The notes beneath the pieces were generated by a model. It was given only the letters and a program-made list of their open reading frames with translations. It did not search any database and was not told the DNA's origin. The translations under genes were made by a program, and so were the position numbers. Of a stretch of DNA of 49,029 nt, positions 33,897-42,001 are shown piece by piece (positions within the stretch are counted from its first letter, which is position 1; every line of letters begins with the position of its first letter). This DNA is from CAZTNW01 sp964614945 (GTDB lineage: Bacteria > Caldisericota > JANLFM01): NCBI GenBank assembly GCA_964614945.1, contig CAZTNW010000006.1, forward strand, positions 1 to 49,029. Direction: 5' to 3'.

Positions 33897-34112
33897 TTAA
33901 TGCTGTAATCTTAAAATATAATCTGATGATAAGTCCAATAATCTTGCTAACTTAACTGCTACTTCTGGAGTAATAGTATATCTGTCTTGCAAGATTCCCA
34001 ATAAATAATCTTCTGTTACTTCTGGAATTGCCTTTACCAAATCTCCCAAACAGAGGTTATGATAAACCATAGCCTCCAATATTGTTTCACCTGCGGTAAG
34101 ATTGTTATTCAT
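33897..34112 (-). CDS. HigA-like XRE-family regulator
   Basis: A 71-residue helix-turn-helix protein. The opening NLTAGETILEAMVYH, the recognition helix in TEDYLLGILQDRY, and the end TPEVAVKLARLLDLSS are the HigA/VapI-type XRE layout. No HigB-like toxin gene is beside it, so it is more likely a phage regulator than an antitoxin, or an orphan antitoxin that counters host toxins. It overlaps the RuvC-like gene by 8 bases. Confidence 0.7.
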   Translation of the reverse strand: MNNNLTAGETILEAMVYHNLCLGDLVKAIPEVTEDYLLGILQDRYTITPEVAVKLARLLDLSSDYILRLQH

Positions 34113-34611
34113 ATTGGCTAACTATCTCCTTCCATAAATCTATCTGGTCTTTTTCTGGATAAAAAGGGAAATAATGGAAAGCATAATATCCTAATAATAA
34201 AGCTTCTGCCAATCCATCTCTACTATATTTGGGATAAGACAATAACTCTTTTTCTATATTAAAGAGTTCCATAGCCTTGATAATGCTTTCATCTTTATCT
34301 CTACTTAACCTCATACAATTTTTCCAATGCCTGGGTGAACAACTTATTACTTGCACACCTAATCCTTCTGCATAACCTGTAATATAGCCATTTAAGAAAA
34401 AGAGATTGTTACAAGTAGTTCTATTGGTAGGCATACTAATGGCAGACTCCAAAAAGAGGACATTAGTGAGATAACTGACTTCTTTCAGGCTTTTATCAAT
34501 ATCTTCTTTCTTGGAACTAAACACATTAAGATAACGAATGGTATTTTTCTTATCAATTACACAGATACCACCATTTCTACCTGGATCTATAGCTGCTATT
34601 AGTTTAATCAT
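34105..34611 (-). CDS. RuvC-like Holliday junction resolvase
   Basis: A 168-residue protein with the RNase H-fold signature: Asp in IAAIDPGRNGG at residue 9, Glu in FLESA near residue 54, and acidic residues in SRDGLAEALLLGYYA near 131-136. It would cut four-way junctions and branched DNA before packaging. It sits in the replication and recombination block and overlaps the gene upstream by 8 bases. Confidence 0.85.
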   Translation of the reverse strand: MIKLIAAIDPGRNGGICVIDKKNTIRYLNVFSSKKEDIDKSLKEVSYLTNVLFLESAISMPTNRTTCNNLFFLNGYITGYAEGLGVQVISCSPRHWKNCMRLSRDKDESIIKAMELFNIEKELLSYPKYSRDGLAEALLLGYYAFHYFPFYPEKDQIDLWKEIVSQYE

Positions 34612-34879
34612 TTTTTACCACCTTTACTAAACTATAAATAATATCTTTATAATGCCATTTGCATTCTCTTAATAACTCATCTCTTTCCAGAGAACTCTTT
34701 ACTATAAACAATAGAAGCATCTTATAAGCTGTTTTATTGTCATTGATTATCAAAGCTTCTGTCCAACTTGTAGCACTATCAATAATCTTTTTGGCAATTG
34801 CTTTTAACTCTTGTTTGGCGAGTCGTTTTTCCTTTTTATCGCCATAGCTTCTGTAATAAATATTATCGGTTGTTATCAT
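34604..34879 (-). CDS. Small helical protein between helicase and resolvase, unknown
   Basis: A 91-residue protein whose ATG overlaps the helicase stop as ATGA. It is charged and helical (KKEKRLAKQELKAIAKKI). I do not recognise a family. Its place between DnaB and RuvC-like genes suggests a replication accessory role. Confidence 0.55.
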   Translation of the reverse strand: MITTDNIYYRSYGDKKEKRLAKQELKAIAKKIIDSATSWTEALIINDNKTAYKMLLLFIVKSSLERDELLRECKWHYKDIIYSLVKVVKND

Positions 34880-36186
34880 TTTTTTATCTCCCTGAATAAA
34901 GTTGTTTCATTGTCAAAGATATACTTGATTTTACCTCTTCTTCCAAATTTGTTTTTAGCAATCATAATCTCTGCCAGATTGCTTATATCATTGCCTTCAT
35001 CATCCTCTTCTATCCCATAATAAGCAGGTCTGTAGATAAAGATTACTCCGCTCATATCTTGTTCAATAGAACCACTTTCCCTTAAATCGGAAAGGATAGG
35101 AATTTTAACAGCCCTCTCTTCTACTTTCCTGCTTAATTGGGATACTTCTATAATCGGTATCTTTAACTCGGATGATAATAACTTATACTTTCTGGTTATC
35201 TCAGAAACAACCTGAACTCTATTGATATTGCCATCTAGTTCTAACTGTTGTAAATAATCTATCACTACCAGATCTAAAGGTTTTTCTTTATGCAAAGCTC
35301 TTATTCGGGCTATAGTATCATATAACTGGAAAGAACTGCTATCTATCAATAACTCTGAGTTCTTAGCTGCATTGTAACTGTATAATTCTTTATATCTTGC
35401 CAGCTTATGCTCTTCAGGAAGAGATCTGAAATCCTCATTGGATATTGCTTGTTTCATTGTAATGAACTTTTCCATAATCTCTTCCTTCTGCATTTCGGTA
35501 GAGACCAAATAAATTCTCTTCCCTTCTTGTAAGAGGTTGTCAATAATATTTAAGACAAAACTGGTCTTCCCCATAGCAGGTCTTGCTGCAATACAATAAG
35601 TATTTCCAGGTCTTAAAGACATCACTTTATCTAGTTTTGGATAACCGAACCTTAATCCCAATTCTCTTTGTGTTCCTGTTTTAATGGCATCTTCGGTTTC
35701 TCTTATGGCTTTATTGATAATGGATAACATAGTCTCAGGCTTATCTCCATTAGTAGAAGTATCTAGGTGAGAATACCTGTTCATTATGGATTTCAGGTTA
35801 TTGTAACTTGTTCCTTCCTGAATAGCCTGACCCATTTTTTCTATCATCTGATTGGTTTCTCTGATTTTCCATAGATCTATTACTTCTTTTACTAACGAGA
35901 TAAAGTGTTCAGGGTTAGTTTGCATTTCTACTATATCATTCAAATATTGCTTAAGAGTAGTATCTAATATACCTTGACTTCTAAGTTGATGAATAATGCT
36001 AACAGTATCCACAGATTCACCTGCATCTGCTACAGTCCAGATAGCATTGTAAATATTGCGGTTATCTATATTGGTAAAACATTTATGATTTAACAGAGAA
36101 ATAGAAGCCAAAGCTTTATCTGGATTATTAAGTAGAATGGATAATAGTTTTTTCTCAGATCCTATATTGGAGGTTGTGTTTGCCAT
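34876..36186 (-). CDS. dnaB: Replicative DNA helicase, DnaB-like
   Basis: A 436-residue hexameric helicase. The N-terminal domain (about 1-100) starts like DnaB (NIGSEKKLLSILLNNPDKA). The RecA-like domain shows Walker A ARPAMGKTS near residue 200, Walker B LVVIDYLQQL near 310, and the conserved SQLSRKVEER near 350. It unwinds phage DNA at the fork. No phage DNA polymerase is visible, so it presumably recruits the host replisome, with the gene upstream as its loader. Confidence 0.93.
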   Translation of the reverse strand: MANTTSNIGSEKKLLSILLNNPDKALASISLLNHKCFTNIDNRNIYNAIWTVADAGESVDTVSIIHQLRSQGILDTTLKQYLNDIVEMQTNPEHFISLVKEVIDLWKIRETNQMIEKMGQAIQEGTSYNNLKSIMNRYSHLDTSTNGDKPETMLSIINKAIRETEDAIKTGTQRELGLRFGYPKLDKVMSLRPGNTYCIAARPAMGKTSFVLNIIDNLLQEGKRIYLVSTEMQKEEIMEKFITMKQAISNEDFRSLPEEHKLARYKELYSYNAAKNSELLIDSSSFQLYDTIARIRALHKEKPLDLVVIDYLQQLELDGNINRVQVVSEITRKYKLLSSELKIPIIEVSQLSRKVEERAVKIPILSDLRESGSIEQDMSGVIFIYRPAYYGIEEDDEGNDISNLAEIMIAKNKFGRRGKIKYIFDNETTLFREIKK

Positions 36187-36656
36187 TATAACTCCTCATA
36201 ATCATCAATTTTTTCTGGTCTCTTTAAGAGTATTAAAAGATGTTCAAATTTGGTTAAACCGCTTTTACATTTGGAATTAAGTTGGGTCAGAACCAATAAA
36301 TTCTTTTTCCAGAAATCATTGTATAAGGCTACTTCTATTGCACCACAAACAAGATCTTCCTTGTATCCTTGTTTAATTAGTTTATATACCTCTTTCATAG
36401 ATGCAGCAAAGTTGGCATTCTTAACTGAGGGAATATTGGGATATTGTTGTTTTCTTACCGTAATAAACTTATTAACAGTATCTACGATAGTTTCAGGAAT
36501 GTCGTCTGGTAAATCAAGATCAGGTTTGTTTCTGGTTATCTCTTTAGGCTCTTCATCTTTGCCAACTGCACATAGCCTGTTATCTTCATTGATGTAGTAA
36601 TAATCAATATCCAGTCTGTAATTTCCTATCTTAATATAGTCTTTTCTGTTTGGCAT
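36186..36656 (-). CDS. Probable helicase loader or replication initiator
   Basis: A 156-residue protein ending one base into the DnaB start. Its C-terminal half (residues about 85-150) has the pattern seen in phage primosomal proteins: a helix EVYKLIKQGYKEDLVCGAIE, then a Phe-Trp motif NDFWKKNLLVLTQL and GLTKFEHLLILL. The family loads DnaB onto the origin. The N-terminal half is shorter than in O-type initiators and may lack an origin-binding domain. Confidence 0.65.
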   Translation of the reverse strand: MPNRKDYIKIGNYRLDIDYYYINEDNRLCAVGKDEEPKEITRNKPDLDLPDDIPETIVDTVNKFITVRKQQYPNIPSVKNANFAASMKEVYKLIKQGYKEDLVCGAIEVALYNDFWKKNLLVLTQLNSKCKSGLTKFEHLLILLKRPEKIDDYEEL

Positions 36657-36932
36657 CTATTCCTCTACTGGTAAGATTTGTTCTTCTGGAAAAGAAAGAT
36701 AATTATGCAGTTTAGGACATTGGACAGTATAGACATAACTTATATTATGTTTATTGTCTCTTGTTGTTTGAATACTGGTGATATACCCCAAAAACTCTGC
36801 ATTATAGTCTTTAATACTGCCATCAGAATTATAAACTTCGGCAGTAATTTTTATCATTTGACCCAGACCATATTTGGACTTAGGTTTATAAGTAATATTG
36901 CCTTTTACAGCTTGAACTTTGGTTATCTTCAT
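36657..36932 (-). CDS. Unknown beta-rich protein, 91 residues
   Basis: A small beta-rich protein (KITKVQAVKGNITYKPKSKY, then YVYTVQCPKLHNYL) immediately before the loader gene. It may be an OB-like or Tudor-like fold, but this cannot be settled by eye. Likely a replication accessory by position. Confidence 0.55.
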   Translation of the reverse strand: MKITKVQAVKGNITYKPKSKYGLGQMIKITAEVYNSDGSIKDYNAEFLGYITSIQTTRDNKHNISYVYTVQCPKLHNYLSFPEEQILPVEE

Positions 36933-36934
36933 TT

Positions 36935-37267
36935 TTATACTCCTATTATTGAACTTTGTGGGTTATAGACCAGATACTTATTAACAATAGCCTGAGCTCT
37001 TCTCAAGTCTAAGTTATTTTTAATGGTTGTTAATTCTTGCAGATCTATAAACTCTCTTTTATCATCTGCAAAATAGATTTCATAAGCTATGTAAGTTTTC
37101 ATTCTTTTAACTAAGAAATTGGTTATTTCTTCTTTGGTTAGCTCTTTATATGTAGTGAAGTAATAGACAATTGAGCTATTTGGAAACACAATCTTAAAAT
37201 CCCATTGTCCATTATATATTTGGCTATTATGGACTTTAACTTCTTTAACAATATCTTGATTAACCAT
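36935..37267 (-). CDS. Unknown protein, 110 residues
   Basis: It starts within the end of the nuclease gene (8-base overlap) and ends two bases before the next gene. The sequence mixes beta strands (WDFKIVFPNSSIVYYF) with helices (ELTKEEITNFLVKRMKTYI). No family is recognised. Co-transcribed with replication genes. Confidence 0.55.
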   Translation of the reverse strand: MVNQDIVKEVKVHNSQIYNGQWDFKIVFPNSSIVYYFTTYKELTKEEITNFLVKRMKTYIAYEIYFADDKREFIDLQELTTIKNNLDLRRAQAIVNKYLVYNPQSSIIGV

Positions 37268-38147
37268 TCTGACATTCCTTCAGATATTGACTGCAGATAT
37301 CTTTAACAGGACAATATCTTTCACATCTTTTAGGTTTATTTACTGTCTTAACAATCTCATAACTGCTATCTAGATTGTTCCTCTGCATAAAGGTATAGGC
37401 ATACTCTCCATTGAGAAAAGAATGAATGCTTTTGCCGTTCTTGCAGACATCATAACTATCTGGTTTCTGCCACTTAGCCTTATAAGAACAAGGTGGTAAA
37501 TCTTTTTCCGGTAGCTGTCTATAATATTCCAATTCTGTTAATCTGGTAGTAACAAAATATTCTATCTCTTCTTCTGGTTTACTTTCAATATTGATTAGCT
37601 TCCAGAGTGTTTCAGGATAACTCTTAAATTTTCCTGCTTCATACTCTCTAAAATCTTTGAAGATAAATAACACTTGTAAATGTTTAACAGGATAGTTATT
37701 TTTATGGAGTAAGTATTTGTATAAGTTAAGTTGCCAGGTTAGATAATCTAACTTATCTTGAATATTTACCCAGCTTTGGACATTCTGATATTTGTAATCA
37801 ACTATCAATTCATCATTTTGATTATAATAGTCTATCTTTCCAGACAGGATAACACCATTGATTTCTAAATTGACTTTCTTTTCTACAAAGATACCCAAAT
37901 CTTCTTTGCCTTTGTGACCTTGTTCCAAAAGTATATGCACTGCAGTTCCTAACGCAGATGCCATTTGGTCTATAGCGTCTATTTCTAACTTAGGAGCATA
38001 TTTCTTTTTCAGAACTGCAATTCTGGTAGGTTCCAAGATTTCGGTGACACTCCAACCTTGATTGTGAAGATGTTCATTATTGGCTTCTAATGAACATAAT
38101 GCCTCATATAAGATAGCAGGCATACCTGCTTTATTGGTTAAACTCAT
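37260..38147 (-). CDS. PD-(D/E)XK nuclease, Cas4/RecB-like
   Basis: A 295-residue exonuclease-like protein. Catalytic layout: His in LGTAVHILLEQG near residue 92, Asp in SGKIDYY near 127, and the Asp-x-Lys in LIVDYKYQN near 136-140, then the QxxxY motif in WQLNLYKYLL. A C-terminal cluster of Cys (CERYCPVKDIC) could hold an Fe-S centre, as in Cas4 and AddB. It would resect DNA ends for recombination with the Sak4-like and SSB-like proteins. AAGGAAA precedes ATG 38147. Confidence 0.82.
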   Translation of the reverse strand: MSLTNKAGMPAILYEALCSLEANNEHLHNQGWSVTEILEPTRIAVLKKKYAPKLEIDAIDQMASALGTAVHILLEQGHKGKEDLGIFVEKKVNLEINGVILSGKIDYYNQNDELIVDYKYQNVQSWVNIQDKLDYLTWQLNLYKYLLHKNNYPVKHLQVLFIFKDFREYEAGKFKSYPETLWKLINIESKPEEEIEYFVTTRLTELEYYRQLPEKDLPPCSYKAKWQKPDSYDVCKNGKSIHSFLNGEYAYTFMQRNNLDSSYEIVKTVNKPKRCERYCPVKDICSQYLKECQNG

Positions 38148-38162
38148 CTTTTTATTTCCTTC

Positions 38163-38297
38163 CTATTTGCTGTGATGTTTATACCATTCTACTTGTCTTA
38201 GTCTCTTTAAGGCGTCTTTTTTGCTTAGGTTCTTTTTGGATAATGCCTTACCTTTATGAGACTTGACTTGGTATCCTCTTTTGGTTTTGACAATCAT
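38163..38297 (-). CDS. Small basic protein of 44 residues
   Basis: ATG 38297 with GGAGG upstream opens a 44-residue frame (MIVKTKRGYQVKSHKGKAL...) ending in a Lys and His-rich tail. It resembles small phage proteins whose pattern is a beta hairpin, then KKDALKRLRQVEWYK. It is the first gene after a promoter at 38315-38341 and lies 15 bases before the nuclease gene. Confidence 0.65.
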   Translation of the reverse strand: MIVKTKRGYQVKSHKGKALSKKNLSKKDALKRLRQVEWYKHHSK

Positions 38298-38314
38298 CTT
38301 AACCTCCGAAATTT

Positions 38315-38341
38315 ATCATATAATAATAATATATCTGTCAA
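38315..38341 (-). promoter_or_regulatory. Minus-strand promoter for replication operon
   Basis: On the minus strand TTGACA (38341-38336) is followed by 15 A/T-rich bases and TATGAT (38320-38315), then GGAGG and the ATG at 38297. The spacer is two bases short of ideal, but both hexamers are strong and the location at a gene gap fits. Confidence 0.55.
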
Positions 38342-38349
38342 GAGAAAAG

Positions 38350-38685
38350 TTAAGATTCTGGAGGTATTAGATCGCTTAATATCTCTTTTGCTTCTGATCC
38401 TTCTTTTGGTAATAGGTCACTTAGTATCTCTTTGGCTTCTTCACTATAATTTCTCGCTATATCTTCTACCTTTTTTAATGTAGAGAATACGTCTTGCATA
38501 GATATGCAATGGCAACCAATTTCAAAATGACGAGCTAACCCCTTGTGTATTGTGAGATATATGCTTGCATAGGCGTTAAAGAATATGTTTGCAGATATTT
38601 TAATGCTGGTATCGTTATCCGTTTTATAATCAATATGGATATAATCCCCACCACATATATCTTGTTTTATGGTTACATATCTCAT
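38350..38685 (-). CDS. Unknown protein with tandem duplicated C-terminus
   Basis: A 111-residue protein with GGGAGG before ATG 38685. Residues about 83-97 (EAKEILSDLLPKEGS) are repeated as 98-111 (EAKEILSDLIPPES), a period of about 45 bases at 38353-38439. The first part is beta-rich (GDYIHIDYKTDNDTSIKI). The duplication near a stop looks like recent slippage. Function unknown. Confidence 0.6.
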   Translation of the reverse strand: MRYVTIKQDICGGDYIHIDYKTDNDTSIKISANIFFNAYASIYLTIHKGLARHFEIGCHCISMQDVFSTLKKVEDIARNYSEEAKEILSDLLPKEGSEAKEILSDLIPPES

Positions 38686-38981
38686 TCTATACCTCCCAAA
38701 GATTCTTCAATCATACCTGCTTCAAAATCTATCTCGGGATGATTGGCAATGTTATTTTCTGGTTTCAAATCCAAAGATTCTGAAATAGGGAAACTGTAAG
38801 AACTCAGATTTTCCCAGAAGGTAAAATACTTCTTGTTTGCTATTTTTATAGCCTTGCTAAGACTGCTTATATTGATAACTGCATACTTATTTTTAAGCAA
38901 AGGGTACTTGGACTTAAATCCTACTATCCAGACATTGTTATCTGGAAGGATTACATCGTTGTTAAGTTGAGTTATTGTCAT
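38682..38981 (-). CDS. Unknown acidic protein, 99 residues
   Basis: AAGGAG precedes ATG 38981, and the end overlaps the next start. The sequence begins with strands (VWIVGFKSKYPLL) and ends in an acidic tail. No family recognised. Confidence 0.55.
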   Translation of the reverse strand: MTITQLNNDVILPDNNVWIVGFKSKYPLLKNKYAVINISSLSKAIKIANKKYFTFWENLSSYSFPISESLDLKPENNIANHPEIDFEAGMIEESLGGIE

Positions 38982-38991
38982 TTTAATCTCC

Positions 38992-39180
38992 TTATATTAT
39001 AAGATGGGGAAGAATAATCTCATTATCTTTTATATGAGGTTGTTCACCATATATCATAAAACACATTGATATTTCTTGGGTATCAATATTATAGACGGTA
39101 TAACGATCTACTGCCACATTGCTAAATTTGAACATATTTTTAGCTATAAGTTCTTTTTTCTCATATAGAGTTGTAATCAA
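38992..39180 (-). CDS. Small unknown protein, start uncertain
   Basis: A 62-residue frame from a TTG at 39180, without a clear ribosome binding site; an ATG at 39135 is the next choice. The sequence (VAVDRYTVYNIDTQEISMCF) looks like a compact beta protein. It fills the space between two supported genes in the same direction, so it is probably real. Confidence 0.4.
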   Translation of the reverse strand: MITTLYEKKELIAKNMFKFSNVAVDRYTVYNIDTQEISMCFMIYGEQPHIKDNEIILPHLII

Positions 39181-39205
39181 TTCTATTACAATTTGTTCTG
39201 GAGGC

Positions 39206-39688
39206 TTATTTGTTTTTATAATAATCCTCTTTTATCTTTTGAATTAAGTTACTTATTTCAATGCACATTTTCCAAAATGATTTTGATAATGGATATTTAG
39301 AGAGATCTAATCTGTTTGCAATATACACAGGAAAAGTATGCTCACCATACTTATCTCTTAAAATTTCTATTAGTTGATTTTTATCATCAAATATATCATC
39401 AATAGTTTGAAAAGCATCTCCGTATAGCGGACAACCTGGATTTCTGCATACGCTATAATCTCTATCTGTTTCATTGCCATAATCTGGAAGAGAATAGCTA
39501 TCTAACCGTTGATGACAAACTGGACAATTAAAGTAGTCATAGAAATAATACTTATCTCTTATTGTCTTTCTAATTGCGTGTTTAACACTTATATACCTCA
39601 TTGACCAAGGTCTCTTTAATAATTTAATGAACTTAGCAATGAGATAAATAATATGATAGACTACTTTCCTAATAGATTTAGTATTCAT
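39206..39688 (-). CDS. Zinc-ribbon protein with basic helix, paralog of 31844 gene
   Basis: A 160-residue protein from ATG 39688 (GGAAGA upstream; a longer frame extends to 39811 inside the transglycosylase gene). A hydrophobic, basic N-terminus (VVYHIIYLIAKFIKLLKRPW) is followed by a zinc ribbon CPVCHQRL ... CRNPGCP, the same layout as the 31844 gene. The C-terminal half is helical. It may be membrane-associated. Function unknown. Confidence 0.6.
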   Translation of the reverse strand: MNTKSIRKVVYHIIYLIAKFIKLLKRPWSMRYISVKHAIRKTIRDKYYFYDYFNCPVCHQRLDSYSLPDYGNETDRDYSVCRNPGCPLYGDAFQTIDDIFDDKNQLIEILRDKYGEHTFPVYIANRLDLSKYPLSKSFWKMCIEISNLIQKIKEDYYKNK

Positions 39689-40148
39689 TTTGGTCTTCCA
39701 ATAGTTTATAGGCTTGTTGTTGATAACGATATTTGAGATGAGACCTGTTGTAACAGGCAAACCTGTTAGCATAGTCTTCATCCCTTGCTTTCTTATACAA
39801 TTCATAACCAAGTCTCAAATTGAAATCCAGGTGATAGATACTATCTTTCTTGGCTTTATTTAAGTGAACTTGGTTAATTTGCATTAAACCATAATTGCCT
39901 TGAAAGTAAGCTAAACTATCACCATTAGATTCCAATTTTATCAAGACAAGGATATCTAAGTAATGTTCTGGTAATATATAGATCTTAACAACCTCAGATA
40001 TCCTGTCTTGATTTCTTAATTCCAATCTTTGTATTTCCTTTTTTAGTATTCCATCATAGCTTATATCATATTTGTTATCGGTTCTTAAAGAACTCCAAGA
40101 TAACAATATAATCAAGCTAAGGGATATTTTAGAAAGGAACTTGGTCAC
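39678..40148 (-). CDS. Exported lytic transglycosylase (SLT-like)
   Basis: A 156-residue protein with a signal-type N-terminus (KISLSLIILLSWSS after a Lys). The lysozyme-like core shows the catalytic Glu in LIKLESNGDSLA near residue 73, then GNYGLMQINQVHL and a C-terminal FACYNRSHLKYRY, as in Slt70-type enzymes. It would cut peptidoglycan glycan strands in the periplasm. Its place among early recombination genes, not late genes, is odd and suggests envelope modification or superinfection control rather than lysis alone. Confidence 0.8.
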   Translation of the reverse strand: MTKFLSKISLSLIILLSWSSLRTDNKYDISYDGILKKEIQRLELRNQDRISEVVKIYILPEHYLDILVLIKLESNGDSLAYFQGNYGLMQINQVHLNKAKKDSIYHLDFNLRLGYELYKKARDEDYANRFACYNRSHLKYRYQQQAYKLLEDQNEY

Positions 40149-40911
40149 TATTCAAATCCAGGTCTGCAGGCAGGTCATCATCTTCAATTTCCTCATATTC
40201 GCCAAAGAAACTATAAATGATACTTTCATCCAGCTTCAGAACTGCTTTATCTGCTTGTTTTTGAGCATACTTAAGGAAATCTGCCTTATTCATCTTTTCT
40301 TCTTCATAATCAGAAATCTTACTTATCAATTCCAAATAGACCTTAGCAGGTTTCTTACTGGTTATTTCAGAATAAGTTTGTAGAGTTTTATAATCAAATG
40401 CTCTAACAAACTGATAAGATAATTTCTTATCTTTATTATAATCTGGTAACCAAATACCAGCCTCATTAGCTCTGACAATATAGGCTGTAGCAGGGTCTAT
40501 CTTCTTTAGTCTATATGTTCTACGCAACTGTATAAATAAGGCTACCTTTTTATTTAACAGATCATCATACATCTCTACTACTTTAGGTTCTTTGGCTTTG
40601 GTGCTAAAGTTGTATCTTTCAACTCTGTATTTTTTCAGTTTATCGGGATTGGCTAACAATAGACAGAATAAAGCAGATACCCTATTTGCAGACGAGGTCT
40701 TTTGTTTACCATTGGTTAGATAGATAGTCTCTAAACTGATAATCTTCGGATTACCATTGAAATCTTTTTTACCTTCCAATTCTACTATTAAAGTGATGCT
40801 TTCTGCACCTGTATCTGTAACATTGTGCTCAGCCTCTCTGATAATACACTTATGGACACCTGTAAATTGTCCACTTTCAATCTTGGCACTTTCTTCGTCA
40901 AACCAACTCAT
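40129..40911 (-). CDS. Single-stranded DNA-binding-like protein
   Basis: A 260-residue protein whose N-terminal 140 residues have the beta pattern of phage DUF669/SSB-type proteins (SGQFTGVHKCIIREAEH, SITLIVELEGKKDF). The last residues are very acidic and end DLNSDQVPF, like the acidic, Phe-ending tail by which SSB proteins bind partners. It overlaps the transglycosylase gene by 20 bases and follows the Sak4-like ATPase gene by 12, a pairing expected for a Sak4-SSB annealing system. Confidence 0.65.
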   Translation of the reverse strand: MSWFDEESAKIESGQFTGVHKCIIREAEHNVTDTGAESITLIVELEGKKDFNGNPKIISLETIYLTNGKQKTSSANRVSALFCLLLANPDKLKKYRVERYNFSTKAKEPKVVEMYDDLLNKKVALFIQLRRTYRLKKIDPATAYIVRANEAGIWLPDYNKDKKLSYQFVRAFDYKTLQTYSEITSKKPAKVYLELISKISDYEEEKMNKADFLKYAQKQADKAVLKLDESIIYSFFGEYEEIEDDDLPADLDLNSDQVPF

Positions 40912-40923
40912 TTTTTTTCCTCC

Positions 40924-41589
40924 TTATGAGTTATATTCGGTAACATAGTCTGCTACCAATTTGAGGTTGTTAGGTATTCTTTTAGCAGGAAACATTCCTT
41001 CAGGAGATTTAGCCGTAGAATGATTGGCTTGAGTTTCAAAATAATATTCATTTTTCTCATCTCCATAATCACATTTGGAATGTAAAACTACAGGAAACTT
41101 AGACTCCAGTTTTATTTTCTGCAGTTTTTGTCCAGAAGTTTGAATGCGATAGAAATGATTTCCTACATCATCTAACAGGTCTTGAGTATGAAACATACAA
41201 AAGATGGTTAGATCGTCTCTTAAGCAGGCAGCTGTATCCAGAATACCATAAACAGAAACAGCTAAATCTACCCACTTATCATAACCAACATCTTTCATTC
41301 GTTTCATTTCATCATCTATCATTACGGCATTTAGAGTATCAATAACTATGTATTTGATATTCTTACGCTCTTCTAAGATAGAGATGGCTTTCAGTAACCT
41401 GATAATTTCACTTGGATCTGTAGTAAATGCATAGTTTTGTTTTTCTATGCTATACTTACTTTTCCAACCTTTGAACGGAAGGGACTTTTTATCACAATTA
41501 AAGATAAAGGTCTCTTCGGGATTGAGGTATTGTATGGAATGAGACTTACCGTGACCTGTCTCACCCATAATAGCTACCATTTCAGACAT
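40924..41589 (-). CDS. Sak4-like RecA-family ATPase, recombinase
   Basis: A 221-residue protein with Walker A MGETGHGKS at residues 8-16 and Walker B NIKYIVIDTLNA near 97-108, the core of Sak4 single-strand annealing ATPases. A motif FCMFHTQDLLDD near 150-162 and a C-terminal FETQANHSTAKSPEG complete the family pattern. It would anneal complementary strands together with the SSB-like protein. AGGAGG (41590-41595 on the plus numbering) precedes the ATG. Confidence 0.78.
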   Translation of the reverse strand: MSEMVAIMGETGHGKSHSIQYLNPEETFIFNCDKKSLPFKGWKSKYSIEKQNYAFTTDPSEIIRLLKAISILEERKNIKYIVIDTLNAVMIDDEMKRMKDVGYDKWVDLAVSVYGILDTAACLRDDLTIFCMFHTQDLLDDVGNHFYRIQTSGQKLQKIKLESKFPVVLHSKCDYGDEKNEYYFETQANHSTAKSPEGMFPAKRIPNNLKLVADYVTEYNS

Positions 41590-42001
41590 TATTTACCTCC
41601 TTTTGTTCTGATATGTTTTGCACTTCTTTATATCTCTCAATAGTAAGATGGGTCATTGCTATAAGAATAAGCAGAGTTTTTTGTAATTCAATATCATTAT
41701 ATAGAACTTTGCGACCTTTGAGCTTTTCTATGGTTTCAAGTAAAGTTATATTGTAAAACATACGGTCACAATCTTCTGGTGTAAACAAAGATTTTATCAA
41801 TTCGTCTGCTATTTTACCGTAATTAGGATAGTTATTATTCAGATCTTTGTTGCTATTATTGAATACATTTATAGCATTGTCTACTTCTTCTTTATTTAAT
41901 AGTTCTGGCATTGGTATGTTTTTCCATTCAAGTTTCTCATTATTATCTAATGCTTTAGTAAAGCTGTTCGTTATTTGAATAAATATGTCTTTATCTTTCA
42001 T
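41582..42001 (-). CDS. Unknown helical protein, 139 residues
   Basis: A helical, acidic protein overlapping neighbours on both sides (8 and 4 bases). It reads as a helix bundle (YNITLLETIEKLKGRKVLYN, LQKTLLILIAMTHLTIERYK). No family recognised. Position suggests recombination or replication support. Confidence 0.55.
   Translation of the reverse strand: MKDKDIFIQITNSFTKALDNNEKLEWKNIPMPELLNKEEVDNAINVFNNSNKDLNNNYPNYGKIADELIKSLFTPEDCDRMFYNITLLETIEKLKGRKVLYNDIELQKTLLILIAMTHLTIERYKEVQNISEQKEVNNV

Noticed and set aside
33897..34112. HigBA toxin-antitoxin pair
   Set aside because: No toxin-like gene lies beside the HigA-like gene; the neighbours are a RuvC-like resolvase and a secreted protein.
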